This document shows, piece after piece, positions 44,100 through 56,587 of a stretch of DNA of 64,000 nt. The notes below the pieces were generated by a model. It ran no database searches. It saw only the letters and a program-made list of their open reading frames with translations, and was not told the origin of the DNA. A program made the translations under genes and the position numbers. This DNA is from Harmothoe impar (taxonomy: Eukaryota > Annelida > Polychaeta > Phyllodocida > Polynoidae), in assembly GCA_947462335.1 (NCBI GenBank), contig OX381709.1, positions 82,460,622 to 82,524,621 on the forward strand. Direction: 5' to 3'. The stretch's first letter is position 1; each line of letters starts with the position of its first letter.

Positions 44100-47000
44100 C
44101 TCCCTCTGCTATCTTCTGCATAGCATTGAAGAACATCTAACTGACATTTCCCATAGACAGACTTTCTAGATTTCCTTGTTGATTATTTTTAAATGTATTT
44201 TATTGCAAAAAGTAATTTTCAAAAGACATCGTTCAGCTATTTCCTCCCAATAAGCTCTCGGCTATTTCAACTTGTTCATACATGTATGTGCTCATCTCAG
44301 AGGCCTTAATTGGCAGAATTAATGGGTGCTTTATGAGACATCTTAGATTTCACTTTCTCATCATTAATCCTTTTGACATGAGGACACAAATCCTTATAAT
44401 AACCTGACATATTTCTTTTAACCAATTATAAGCTGGGCTTTCAGGCTGCAAACAATCTAATTTGCACATGGGCCCACACCGCAGTGCTCAACTTTGTAAC
44501 ATCAATGCTTGTGGCGTATAGTGAAGTAAGCGATTTCCGAGGGGTTGTTTCCCAAAGCTTTTTCCTATATTTCCTATTTTCAAAACTACATTTGAAAAAG
44601 CCTCCACATCAAATGACTGGTACGCTATTCATCACTAGTAAACACTCCTGTACATTCCCTGACATCACCTCACCTCTTGTAGGGGACCTCCTGGCAGTGG
44701 GAGAGATAGATTACAGCTCTGGTGATTCACCAACCACATCAGTGTCTGACAACACCTGCATTCCCTGACAACACTCTGCCTCCTGCCCTGTGAGTTGTCT
44801 GTCTGGGGGCATGTGGGGAATGATGCAGAGTTCTGTGTGTAGACCAGCGTAGTATATCAGGCAAAAAGAGCCTGCTTTGGGAAGTCCTCATGGAACTTTC
44901 ACACACAAATTCCCTCACTGTGCTGATGCAGCTATAGAGGTGCAGACAGATATGGTGGAGGAGGCGTTTTTCATGGTTGAAGCCTAGGGAATATAATATA
45001 ATATAACAGTCACCAGCCAGATAAGGAGTCATGACATCTGCACTGGCTGGTAACAGCACCCTGTTTACATACACATGATTTTTCCATCAGCTAAGGTGGC
45101 TGCAGGCTACACTCTGATAAAGCACCAGTAGGATATAGGTGGTGAGTAAGGAGGCCAGGGGTTGTTAGGTGTCAGACCAGCTTACCCGGGAGGTGGTGGT
45201 GAGTGATCTATGCCTACTGAGCTGAGAGGAGGAAAAAGTAAGTCTGTACTTTGACTGAGTCTGGGACAATGATATGTGTCTATCCAACTCTGTTTATCCA
45301 ACACTACACTCTAAAGTGGCCCAGGTTGAGTCTCTACACTGCCTTTTTGACTCTACGATCACATGATCTATTCCCACCCTTTTCCTACATTCTCATTTAC
45401 TGAGGTACATATGTATACAGGTCATTCTTACCTATTTTCCAAACTATATTAGTTTTCCATATCGGTAGAACGTATTCTCTATTCCCTACCTAGTTTTCTC
45501 CTAATTGGATCTGAACACATATGTATATTTATCTTTGGGCCTTATATATTCGTGAATGGGCCTTATTACTCAGAGGGTTGGTAGCTCAAGTACTGAGGGG
45601 ATAGAGTGTGGGGTGCAGTATATCATTGGTTATCTGTAAGTGGTGACATATGTAACGGTATAACATAAGATGGCATATCTTAATGTTAGTGGTAACACAA
45701 AATGGTGTATCTTAAAAGCAAGAAGGTTTAGAGCATCCTGTAGTAGTTGCTAGATATCAATCTCCATGACAAATTGTCCAAAACCTTTCTAGTTTCTGAA
45801 GTCTTTTCAGATCTGAGAGTATCACCTTGGTGACCAAAGTGTTTATAAAGAAATGCCATCTGATAGTGTGAGGCCAAATCTGACATCCACGAACAGCCAT
45901 GTTAAAAGGTTGACATGCCATGAGGACCAGCAGTTTCAGCATATCAGTCAGTTTTTACTTAAACTTGCCTCCACTGACACCGAATCCTCTCTGATCCAGA
46001 GAGATCAGCTGGGTGACCACAGAGGTCATAATGCATCTGGTAGCAATAAAAGGCTGACAGGTGTCCATGCTTGGAAGAAGCTCAAAGGCAGGTGGACTGC
46101 AGTTGGTTCAAAATACCCTGAGGCAGAATAATGGGGAATCACACTGGTGCCTACAGTAGAATAAAAAAGAATTCCCAGAAGGCAATCCCAGAGGCACTCC
46201 AAGAACTCAAGCAATGCTGCACTCTCCTACCAGATTCTAGCACTGCTAAACTAGTGGTGCCTTGGGAGTGAGTCCAGCTGTTCCAGACTCTTTTGCAAGT
46301 CCTAAGCAGAGTCCAGTATTGCCTAACCCTATTTAAAAAGCCTGACTCTGCAAACCTGGAAAGCCTAGAGTGGTTGTTGTGAGATTGCCAGCGTCAGGCT
46401 GACAAACACTATTTCCTCAGTGCAGTTGGAAGATATAGTACTTCCAATGTGAACCTACTCTGTAACATATGAGCTGTTGAGGGGCAGGGTGTGATCTGTA
46501 GAGAAAGAGAATCCCATCCGCAGAACAATAAGGTTTCGGTTGTAGGACACAGATTGAGATCAATACTGACGTCTCAAGCTTCCCAGAGCAGGGATTCTTA
46601 TTCAACTCAGGGCTGGTTACAGATCCAGAGGACCTTAGCAACCATAGTTTAACAGCAAGATGAGAGGATGGTCGGATGTTTCTGAAGTCTGTTGGTATCC
46701 TAGCTGACACCCAATCACCACCTAGGGGGATGATAGCAGGCGTTTTTTAGTTCTTGTTTTGGTTCCTTGTAACTGGACTGGACTCAATTACTGTATACAA
46801 TACTATTCCGGGATTGTTGCAATTGCCTTATGATTGAATACTTATATCACAGCCGATTCATTATGAATCCCCAGCTGTGAACTGTGACAAAAACTAAGCA
46901 GTGACAAAAACTAAGCAGGAACTAAGCATGATGGTTATATACACTTTGCATGACTCAGTAAGTATATGATGTAGGGATTAGAGTTAGCACTATTAATCCT

Positions 47001-48449
47001 AGCTAGCATCCTGCATTTGCTGCATCCATAGACAAGGGTCCTGCTGGATGTAAGCTGGACAGAGCGCTATGGGGCTTTGTCAATCAAGCAGGAATATGTT
47101 CAGAAAAAAAAACAAAAAACACTTTCTTTAATAGTAAGGGGCCCATCATATTTTAATTCATTCTAGCAAGTCTCAATTAATTTCTAATCATTAAATGATT
47201 AGGTTTAATTTGGAGTTGGAAATGAGTTGTTACACCAGAATGGGTAAATAGATAAAGCATCTTCAATTGACTGGAAATCATGATCTATATGAACTAGAAT
47301 ATTTCAACAAAATGGTTCCAGTACTCTCTGGACCCTACCCGACAGGGACCAAACAGAGCCTCCTGAGGTCTGACTCAGGTAGACTGTGTGTATCAGATAT
47401 ATTGTTGCTGTTTATGTCCCTCATTATACCCTTATTATACAGCTCTTGAACAGTGATTTATAGCTCTTGTGTTATATTTTTACCCTCAGGAGGTCTATTC
47501 ACCACCAACATTTTTTGGTTTTGGTTCACAATTATTTATAGTGCATTGTTTCACATTAATTAAAGTCTACATGAAGTAGAAAGGGGTGAAAGGATTATTC
47601 TTTTCTGATTCAATTCCCAAGATTTAAATCAAATCACTGAATTGAGAAGCAAAGAAGAAATTAAGGTAATTGAAAAGGGGTTCTCAAGATTGTAGAATGG
47701 TTACAAAAGCTAAATCGATCAAGGCTAAAGTTTGGAAAAGTGAACTTTTCTACTGATATATCCCAAAAAGGACCAGACACCAACCTTTCTGAACTGATGA
47801 TCCCTGTAGAGAGATCTCTCAGTCTGGCTTGACCGGAGAGGCCAGAGATTTCTTCTGAATAGACCATAATTGACAGGTTGGGACTGTTAGCTGTCTTCAT
47901 AGCTCTGGTAGAAATAGAATCTCTCCTTCCCCTTCGGGGAGCCATAGATCTGTGTGATGATGTGCTGATGCAGCCTTTCTGAACCCCCCTCTTTTACTCA
48001 CCGCAAACTCACTGCTGAGTGGTAGTTGGATTGTATCACACAATGCATCATTTTAAAATTCACAACTATGAATATGGAGAATGACCTTTCTTGTACTCAA
48101 GCACTTGTAAATCACTCAGTATAAATTAAGTTTAATTCAATATAAACTCAAGGGTATTGACTTTGTTTCTCCACATGAAATCAAAGATCTTCATCGCAGT
48201 GGGCATAAGATGCGGTTCAACTTTGAATCAACTTTGAATCAACATTGAATCAACATTGACAACCATTCATCAAAGTTGATTTAATGTCCTGTACCCTTTC
48301 GGCTATGACTGGTCGATCTTTATGGTAGACAAATGGTCCATAAGAGAAAGCTCTTTTAAGGTTGAGGAGGGGCAATGGGTGCTATAGTACTGTACAGGAG
48401 GAATCGTGTGTACAGCCACACCAAATCAGTCATTTTAACGATTGTGCGC

Positions 48450-48454
<5 letters not shown>

Positions 48455-48483
<29 letters not shown>
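48455..48483. repeat. AT dinucleotide microsatellite
   Basis: About 14 AT units in copy B. The matching position in A (about 24285) has only a short ATAGATATAG stretch. Confidence 0.9.
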
Positions 48484-48484
<1 letters not shown>

Positions 48485-50317
48485 GATAATGCAGTTGCAT
48501 CACTGACAGTATGAGTGATGACTTGGTGGTGTGTTTAAGGCCAACAAGTGGGTACTCATACAGCAGTTGGAGGCAAGCTGGGACAGATATACTCAACCTT
48601 ATTTATAGAGTCGGCAGGGTTTAAGCAGATTTTAGCATAGAGTAGATGCCCCCCTCCCCCTCTCCTGTCTCTCTGTTACTGAACTGAATCCTTTTCATCC
48701 ATACACCTATGCTCTCTGTTATATAATATGTCAGAGACCGTATGTAGTAACACTAATGGCATCAGTATTAAATAATTCAGTAGATCAATATGCAATTTTG
48801 GACATAGATATATGTCACTGCATTATAACAGATGGAACGTTTATATCAACTGTATGAATGGCAGTATCAGATTTTGACTATTATACTCTAGATGGGCTGT
48901 AAAAGCTAACTTTAGTTGCTGAATATAAAAAGGACTGCTGAATCTAGATATGGCTGCTGCATTAGTGATAGGCACAGCCACCAAAAGCTGATTTTGATCA
49001 TTGCTTCACAATAGCTATGACCAGAAATTGTAAAGAATGTTCAAAATTCTAGCTTTAAGGCATTGGGCCATCGAAGATCGAAGATGACACTTCTAGATTC
49101 AATCATTTTGATATCATTTTCAAACAAATCATTTATTAAAGAGAACCCTTAATTCATGGGTTCTTCTTAACGTTATCCATGATTATGTTTAACTAATTAC
49201 CCAGAGGGATGGGTGAGTAAGATTGATGGGATCCATGTGGGAGGTTTTCAAACATTTCAGGCAGATTTTTGCCCAGAAAGCACCTGCTCTGTGTTTAACT
49301 ACCTCTCAGGTGTCAAGTCCTATCATGTATATGAGACCTACATCTAGAATTAAATACCCTGAGGAGCTAAAACTGTCTAGCTGAATTAGCGTCATATACA
49401 GTGTTTTATGTATAGGCGCTAGATTATCCCCCCCAGAGGGCCTGTAACTGAGCCAAATCTTGCTTTCTGTACCCTGCATCTTCATTTTCCTGATCCTCCT
49501 TTGGAGCTGTAGAGCCTGGAGGCAGAAACAAAATTATGTGTTTTGGGTAACCTAACTGCGCCTTACATACCAGGTCTGACCCTAGACACTCTTAGTTAAT
49601 GTTTTCAGATTCATCACTATCTGTAGATGTGCTTCCTGACAGACCTGTATATAGGGAGGTAGAGCTCAGCCACCGCATTCATTGCTACATCCCTAATGCT
49701 CCCACAATTGATTCTGAAACTCCAAAACCTTTGACCTTAATCGCGAGGAATGAGAATGGAATGAGAAAACAAACGGCTGTTGAATCGAGTTACCCAGCTA
49801 ACAAAAACGTTTTTAGAACGTTTAAAAACGTTTGTATTTGGTTTTGAAACAAACGTTTGTATTAGAACGTTATAAACGTTTGTATATGGTTTGGAAACAA
49901 ACATTCATGTTAGAATGTTTTAAAATGGTTGTGTATGGTTTGGAAACAAACGTTTCAGGTTTTGCTATGCTTAGTTGACCTACAGCTTAAATTATTAAAC
50001 AACAACAGGGAAATCGGGAGCGTACCCAAGAATGCAATTCGTCTGCTCACTCTCCATCCTTCTCTCTGAGTTCAACTGTAGAGAACAACAGACCTAACAT
50101 CTGCTAGAAGAATGGTTTTTCATGACACTACCGACCCTGTTTTCGATAGGCTAAGGCATTCCCACAGTACAGTGTACTAGGTCAGACGAACGCTGTCTGC
50201 ATGAATTTCCCGCGCAACTATCACCAGCAGTGGAGCTGCTGGTGACCCATCAAAAGGGGGGGGGCAAAAAAAATGTCACCCCTTTTTGACAGTGTGGTGG
50301 AGAAGTTTCCTCAAGAA

Positions 50318-50392
50318 CTGACTGGGGTTGAACCCTGGATCTCCCACATGTGAGGGTAATGCTTTACCCCTACTCTACTGAGGATCTGGTAA
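50318..50392 (-). pseudogene. tRNA-Val-like module
   Basis: Minus strand: AGTAGAGTAGGGGTAAAGC as A box, CCCTCACATGTGGG as an anticodon arm containing CAC, and CAGGGTTCAACCCC as T arm with B box. Degenerate; acceptor pairing is poor. Confidence 0.45.
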
Positions 50393-50699
50393 TAAGCCTG
50401 CTGAAACCTGTACATATAGATATACCACATTGAGATTGCGTGCCCCCTTTTTATTCCAAAACCAAAAAAAACTTCTGAATATGCATGGGACCCAATAGGA
50501 CCATGTGTTACAAATATCGTTGCTGGATGTAAAACATTAAAGACTATATTCTGAGAGAATTATAGAAAGAGATAATTACTGTAAACGTTTTTAAATAGGT
50601 TTATTGACAACATTTCATGATTTGGTTAGTCGGCCTACAGCCTATTCTTTTTAGTTTGGTTATAATTATTACATATACATGCAGACACAGATCACACAA

Positions 50700-50945
50700 C
50701 TTCTTAGCGTCACATGAGGAGAGAGTAGTGGACGTGAGGAAGTGGTTATGGACGTGAGGAGATGAGAGCGGATGTGAGGAGATGGTAGTGGACGTATGGC
50801 AGGTTGTGGCCTATGGGCAGGGGGCCTATGGCAATGGTGCCAAAAGACGGGGGGCCTGAGATCCGGAGGTCCTGAAGGCAGGGGGCCAGTAATCAGGATG
50901 CCTAAAGGCAGGGGGCCTAAATGCTAAGTGCCTAAATTCTGTGTA
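50700..50945 (+). repeat. Short degenerate tandem repeats
   Basis: First GTGAGGAGA / GTAGTGGACGT units (about 50712-50795), then several GGGGGCCTA or GGCAGGGGGCC units about 20-30 bp apart (50817-50925). They lie inside the 2.4-kb element. Confidence 0.6.
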
Positions 50946-51092
50946 CCCGTTTATATAGCCCTAGATATTACATGATTTAACATGCACAAAAATCCATAAG
51001 GAGACCTCTAAATACATTGAAAATCATTTGCTGATAAAAATGTTGATTTACATTGGGTTTGGACAGAAAAAAGAAGGACATTTACAGAACTA

Positions 51093-51170
51093 CCCTCACC
51101 AGGATTCGAACCTGCACTGGTGTTCCCTAACATCCTAAGGCAGGCATGCTAAGCATGAAGCCACGGAGCT
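51093..51170 (-). pseudogene. tRNA-like module shared with 55820
   Basis: Minus strand: CTCCGTGGCTTCATGCTTAG as D-arm/A-box and GCAGGTTCGAATCCTGG as T arm. It is homologous, including sequence on both sides, to 55820-55895 in another element, in the same orientation relative to the plus strand. Confidence 0.55.
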
Positions 51171-51293
51171 GACATATCTGTGCAGGGCGATACAATGTGC
51201 TTTTGACCTAAGGTTATTTAAGCTGTTATTACATACTAGGGACCTTTAGCAAACCCAATGTAGCTCATGATGAACGCAATGATGAACGCATAA

Positions 51294-51844
51294 CCCAGTC
51301 AGCAATGAACGTTTTTCAACGTTTTAAAACGTTTATAATTGGTTTAATAGAAAACGTTCACACCTCAAATGTTATTAAACGTTTCTATAGAGTTATGTGG
51401 GAAACATTATGTAAAAAACGTAAAAAGGGTTCCTATTGGCTCCAGTATCCTACAGATTTCCCTCCTACTATATCTATCTTCATGTGAGAGATGTTCTGTC
51501 TCTCTTGGGATAGAAACTCAATTGCAAAGAGGTTCTCATAATGAGGAGGACCTCATGAATATTCATTATTGACGTGCAATTTACTTCTGAATGGTATTTA
51601 TTCTGAGGTTATAAATATACACCATGAGAGCACGTAATACTGATAATATATAATCCCTTATTAATACATTATTTTGTGGCCATAATAACCTAAAATGAAC
51701 GTGAGAAAAACATTTGAAAAAAGGTTTCAAAAACGTAAAATTGAGTCCACATTTTACGTCCCTTTAACCTCCAAGAACCAAACGTTTTCTAACCTTCTGA
51801 CAACGTTTTTTTTCACGTCAATAAAACATATTTTTGCTGACTGG
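51294..51844. mobile_element. 551-bp CCCAGTCAGCA element nested in 49793-52234
   Basis: Starts CCCAGTCAGCAATGAACG and ends TTTTTGCTGACTGG, with AACGTTT-rich ends and AA on both sides (51292-51293, 51845-51846). The right end lacks the last G. It is a distinct subfamily because the terminal TCAGCA replaces CTAACA. Overlapping frames here are chance. Confidence 0.7.
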
Positions 51845-51927
51845 AAGGCTACGTCTCAGTCCCCCTTTCAGGCTCATATGATTCCTCAACCAGCTGTCAT
51901 CTCAACTACTTTGAACCCTTTAGGCAT

Positions 51928-51999
51928 CAGCCTCATTAGCTCATGAAGGAGAGCCTGGGACTCCCAATCTATAGATCCTGGGTTCGGTTCTCAGCCTGG
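51928..51999 (+). pseudogene. tRNA-like module
   Basis: Plus strand: CCTCATTAGCTCATGAAGG as A box and CCTGGGTTCGGTTCTCAG as T arm with B box, about 40 nt apart. Degenerate anticodon arm. Confidence 0.45.
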
Positions 52000-52234
52000 T
52001 TTTTAGATGTTCATCCAAAGTCGTCTGCAAAGGTTTGCATCCAAACCTTTTGCAAACCTTTTTGCAAACCTTTTCCAAACGTTTATAAAACGTTTTAAAA
52101 CGTTCTAACACAAACGTTTGTTTCTTTCAACGTTTTAATGTTTTAAAACGTTTTATAAACGATTTTTGCAAACGTTTGTAAACCTCCAGCAAACGTTTTC
52201 CAACCGTTAGGAAAACGTTTTTTTGTTAGCTGGG

Positions 52235-55200
52235 TAGACACCAGTACACAGCAACAGGCATTTAAAACAGATTTCCCCATCAGTTGTCTGTAAAGCTCAT
52301 CCCACTGGAAGTGGGAGACCTCTAACACATGGAACATATTCCTTTTTGAAATCTGTAATATTCAAAAACACATGTGTTTGGCAAGAATACAGACTGTGTG
52401 AGTTGTTAATACAAGCTGAAAGAGGCATAGTGTGAGCCAACTTGGAAAGGTTGTATGGAAACTCTGCAGTATTGAGACTTGCCAGAAGGATACAAGTAAT
52501 TCAATATTGTTAACCCGATGAGGGATGAATAATGTTTTAATGGACTTTGCCCTTGGTTCATATTGCACCCCTGGTGAGTACCCCGCCAGGGCTACATTCA
52601 TGCATCATGTTGAGCCTAGGGAGTTTATGCATTCCCCAAGCATCAGCATAATGCGTGAATGCAGCTGTGTCAAGTAGACTGACTGTGGTTGCATTCATGC
52701 ATCATGACAACCAAGGGCATGATCCTTTAAAGCACTGTGTTGTATTTAAACGGTTAAAGTAAAACGAGCTGCCAGACAGGATTACTATAGATGTACTACA
52801 GAGCACACATAGTGAACTGCTCCACCAATGACTCACTGCTAGTCTAGTCTCCGTGTTGGCAGGTACATTGCAGGTGCCACGCAGGGTGATTTGCTAACCC
52901 TTTGAGGACAGCATAATGCTTAATGCACTATGCCCTCTGTCATTATGATGCTTAAATCCATCTATTGTGACTATCAAGGGTGACCATGATGCAGGAATGC
53001 AATCCTGGTGAGTTACTTACAGTGGTTGCATTTATATGCATCATGATATTGAAAGGAAATAGCAATTTAAGATTCCATGCTGCCCTTAAAGTGCTAATGC
53101 AGGAAGGCCCAGGTAATTTGTGCTATTCAAACAGAGCATTAGGTCAGCCTGTATTGATTTCTGGTGTATTCACAGTGATTAGTGGGCATTGTCATCATGC
53201 AAAACATCACCACCCTCACGTGAGAAGGGCCCATTCAGTTCTGCACCTGTCCCTCCCAATCTGCTATTGAATCGCTCACATACATATTTACCACTTTCAA
53301 TGATTCCTATACTATGATGAAATGATTAAGTACTAAAAATAACTTGAAATGATTATCCAATTGTTTATCTAATTTACCAATTATGTCAACCTCCAGTACC
53401 ATTCCCCCTCTTTTAAAATAACATCATTCCTTGCCTTGTGACATGTATAGATGTGCTTTCTCAGGAAAAAAAAATTACACACTTTTCAAAGTTGTTCCAC
53501 ATAGCCAAAATGCCCACCAATGTTTGTGGATTTTGATGATATGGCCAATATTTAATTTTTTCAAAAAGATTTTTCATAAGAAAAAAGACAGAACCAGTTA
53601 GCCATTACAAACACTTGTAAAACAATGATGTCATTTCTCAGGAAAAAAAATTTCCCATTGTTAAAAGTTGACCCACATAGCCTAAATCGCCACCAAAGTT
53701 GGGACATTTTGTCAACTAGGCATTCTTTAAGCACCCCAGTGCCCCCTGTAGTGTCTTTTTGGGGGGTATATTTCCATGGAGCCAATAGTACTGTGTATCC
53801 CATGATCAATTATGAACATAACAATGTGTATCACTTATAAATCTGCTTTTGGTAAAGTTTCAACTTTTGGTCATTTTCTTTATATAGCTCATTTTCATGT
53901 GACTTTGGGGTGCTCATGCTCCTATAATTTGAAGATTATCTGCCATATAACCGCTGTCCAAAAAAAGATGTATGAGTTTCTACAGTTGTGGGTTTCCAGC
54001 TGTCATAGTTCTCACAAAATAGACTTCTGAAAATGGAGCAGCCCTAAGAATCTTAATTGGTCATCCCACCCCCTGCACATAATGAGGCAGGTCTTGGGAA
54101 CCACTCAGAATTTCCAAGCCATATTTACAGATGATACTCTAGATACATTGCTTTATCAGAATCTCAGTTTTGAAGCAAATTTGAGGTTGTGACTCGGGAG
54201 CCAGTGGTTGCTTATAAACAGAGCCACCCTATTGACACCAAATTTGAACTCTCATCAGAGGCTGCAACTTCAAACATATCCTTTCTGAATTCCTGTTGCA
54301 TTTTGATGGGTGCTGCCAGACTCCCAGACACGGTTGGATCATGTGTCATCTATATGCACAATTTGACACAGTGACAGTAATCCTCATACAGCTCCCTGGC
54401 TGGTCATATACCACATCCAACAAGGCGTCCTGACTGCAGACTGCTACCAAAAGCTAGCAGCGACTCACTAGTAAAATGTGTCCATGTGGAGATTGTCATG
54501 ATGAGATGACAGCAGCAGGCAGTGACAGACATAAAAGTACTACAAGAAGTACTATTTTACAAGTCCCCAGAGCCTACCCTGAGTGCACTACTTGGTCTAT
54601 CGGCAGGACTAACACAGTTAGGCATGTGTACTGTGATTGATGCTCGGATCTCATGGTGACTTTACAGTATGGTGACTGACTATGACTGACTGCAGATGGG
54701 AAAGTTTAGCTCAGACATCAGACAGCACTTTCCACTAACCTTCCACTAACCTAGCCTATCTAAAGGCATGTACAAATAATGTTTTCCTCACCATATTTCA
54801 GGTACTCCCTGAGGGCTAGTAGCTATAGAGTCTATAGCTGTACCCTGAATAGACTTTAAAAAAGTGTTTCCCTTTCTTGAACCTGACACTGAGAAGATAA
54901 ATTCTTTACCTTGTGCTTCTGGCTGGTTCATCAATAATAAGTTCCCCAATACCTTACCCTGCCATGCTATGTGTGTGTAGTCTCATCATCTTCATGTATG
55001 ATCCAGTGCAGATCGGTCAGAAGCTGATCTCCCTGCCAGTCTGTAACTCTGATACATCTGGCTGAGTTCCCCCTCCTTCAAAACCTGCTGCTGACTGATC
55101 CTCCCTGGGGGAGGAGCTATAAAACAGAGCAGAAGCCGACTCTCTCGAGAACCTGGAAGAGGCTTGTAGTAGGAGAAGCAAAGTCTGAATTGTACAGCAG

Positions 55201-55489
55201 GCAGATTAAGACTATGACCTCCAGTCAGCTTAGACGCCAATTGTTCTCTACTGAGCTCAAAACATCATGACTATGACTGTTTTTCTCATATATTACAGCC
55301 ATCCTGCCAACCATACTAGAACGGTTATGTCCATTTAATTTGCTGTTAGTTCCTATCTTTAAAATGAAGAATATGTAGTCCAGAATTCTGATGAAGGATA
55401 TCTTGCTGATATCTTTATACAGTATCTTCTGTAGGGAAGGATTGTGAGCATGGGATGTGTATAGACTCCACATTCTACTAGGAAGGCTC
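52235..55489 (+). repeat. Duplicated unit, copy B, segment between the two long elements
   Basis: 52235-53300 matches A 26660-28280 without the solo LTR; 54240-55396 matches A 28581-30098. The part 53300-54240 is B-specific: AT-rich, with a module containing GAAAAAAAA and CACATAGCC occurring twice (about 53465 and 53640). No supported gene. Confidence 0.8.
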
Positions 55490-55819
55490 CCCAGTGAACA
55501 AAAAACGTTTATTAACGTTTGGAAACGTTTGGGTGTACAACGTTATTTTACGTTATATGTAAAACGTTATTTTACTTTTCTTATGTTTGAAAATACTAAT
55601 GTTGTATCTATAACTTTATATAACGTTTATATAAGGTTTTCATGGATAGAGTGGAGTATCAGAAATATGTAGTTATTTTTTGATGAATCATGTGAAATAT
55701 ATATTTAAAAAAAGATTACATAGACGGTAATCCTATTACAGATCATTGTATATTTTCTTGTTATATTAAATAGGAACGAGGGCAGAAGGGTAAAAAAAGC
55801 ACCTATTTGCAAAACTACC

Positions 55820-55895
55820 TATCAGGATTCGAACCTGCACTAGTGTTTGCTTGGAATTTTAAGACAGGCATCCACCCCATGTGGCCACGAAGCCA
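55820..55895 (-). pseudogene. tRNA-like module shared with 51093
   Basis: Minus strand: GGCTTCGTGGCCACATGGGG as A-box region and GCAGGTTCGAATCCTGA as T arm. Homologous to 51093-51170. Confidence 0.55.
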
Positions 55896-56318
55896 ACATA
55901 TCTGAACTGGGTGATAGATGTTGGATGTATTAAAAGTTCAGTTTTCAACTAGGCCTACGGGGACTGCCCAAACCCAGCAAAATCAAAGTTCAAGGTCGTA
56001 GTGGTTGTCAGCAGAGCCTTCCTGTAGAAGGATTTGGCCTTAAAGTACATTGACATTGTGGTTCTCTCATAATCATATTCCTCAAATGACATGAAAAAGT
56101 AACTTCCTCAAATGACTTGAAAAAGTAACTAAATCTTGACACGATTCCACCATAATATTGCCTTAATATCATCTAGGCCTATCCAGATGTATTTCGTGCA
56201 TACATGGTCCAAGGCATATTTGTCATATTTTGGGTCTTTGAAAAATAAAAGATAGTATTATGGTTAGAGGATGGATAAATGCAATGAATATGTGTCCCCG
56301 TATGACAAGGTACAACAT

Positions 56319-56391
56319 ACTCCATGGTATAATGGCGAATGCATTTGTCTTGTAATCTGAAGATCTTGGGTTCGAATCTCTGCCTGTCCAA
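56319..56391 (+). pseudogene. tRNA-Thr(UGU)-like module
   Basis: Plus strand: CTCCATGGTATAATGGC as A box, then TTTGTCTTGTAATCTGAAG, where the loop CTTGTAA (56349-56355) has anticodon TGT as in tRNA-Thr, then TTGGGTTCGAATCTC as B box. The T stem has mismatches and the acceptor ends do not pair, so it is probably non-functional. Confidence 0.55.
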
Positions 56392-56519
56392 GATTTTATC
56401 AATTTCGTCATAGCATATGCTGACTTGATAAGATTTACTATGACAACATAGAATGATGTTGTCTATGTCATATTGGTACGTAGTATAACTATGTATGCTT
56501 ATAAAGATTGTGGTTTATT

Positions 56520-56587
56520 CGGGATGGGAACCATTAATCTCCTGATATGAAGTCAAGCATGCAACCACTGTGCTACGCAGTCTCTGT
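56520..56587 (-). pseudogene. tRNA-like module with TCA anticodon loop
   Basis: Minus strand: TGCGTAGCACAGTGGTTGC as A box. The anticodon arm CTTGA-CTTCATA-TCAGG pairs with one wobble and places TCA at the anticodon position, resembling a mutated tRNA-Trp. The B box TGGTTCCCATCCC is degenerate. Confidence 0.5.

Larger units (their letters stand above)
43060..49790 (+). repeat. Duplicated unit, copy B, central segment
   Basis: Collinear with A 17590-25435 minus A's insertions. It holds a B-only stretch with tandem GAATCAACTTT-like 12-mers at 48222-48262, and an AT dinucleotide run at 48455-48483. Ends at the TA target of the 2.4-kb element. No supported gene. Confidence 0.85.
49793..52234 (+). 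mobile_element. 2442-bp CCCAG element with tRNA-like cargo, TA duplication
   Basis: Both ends read CCCAGCTAACAAAAA (right end as complement TTTTTGTTAGCTGGG), followed by AACGTTT-rich DNA. TA is duplicated at 49791-49792 and 52235-52236. Copy A (about 26660) has the uninterrupted segment GAATGGAGCTTTGACAGAC. The interior carries three tRNA-like modules, a GGGGGCC-type short repeat region (50700-50945) and a nested element at 51294-51844. No transposase is recognised. Confidence 0.9.
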
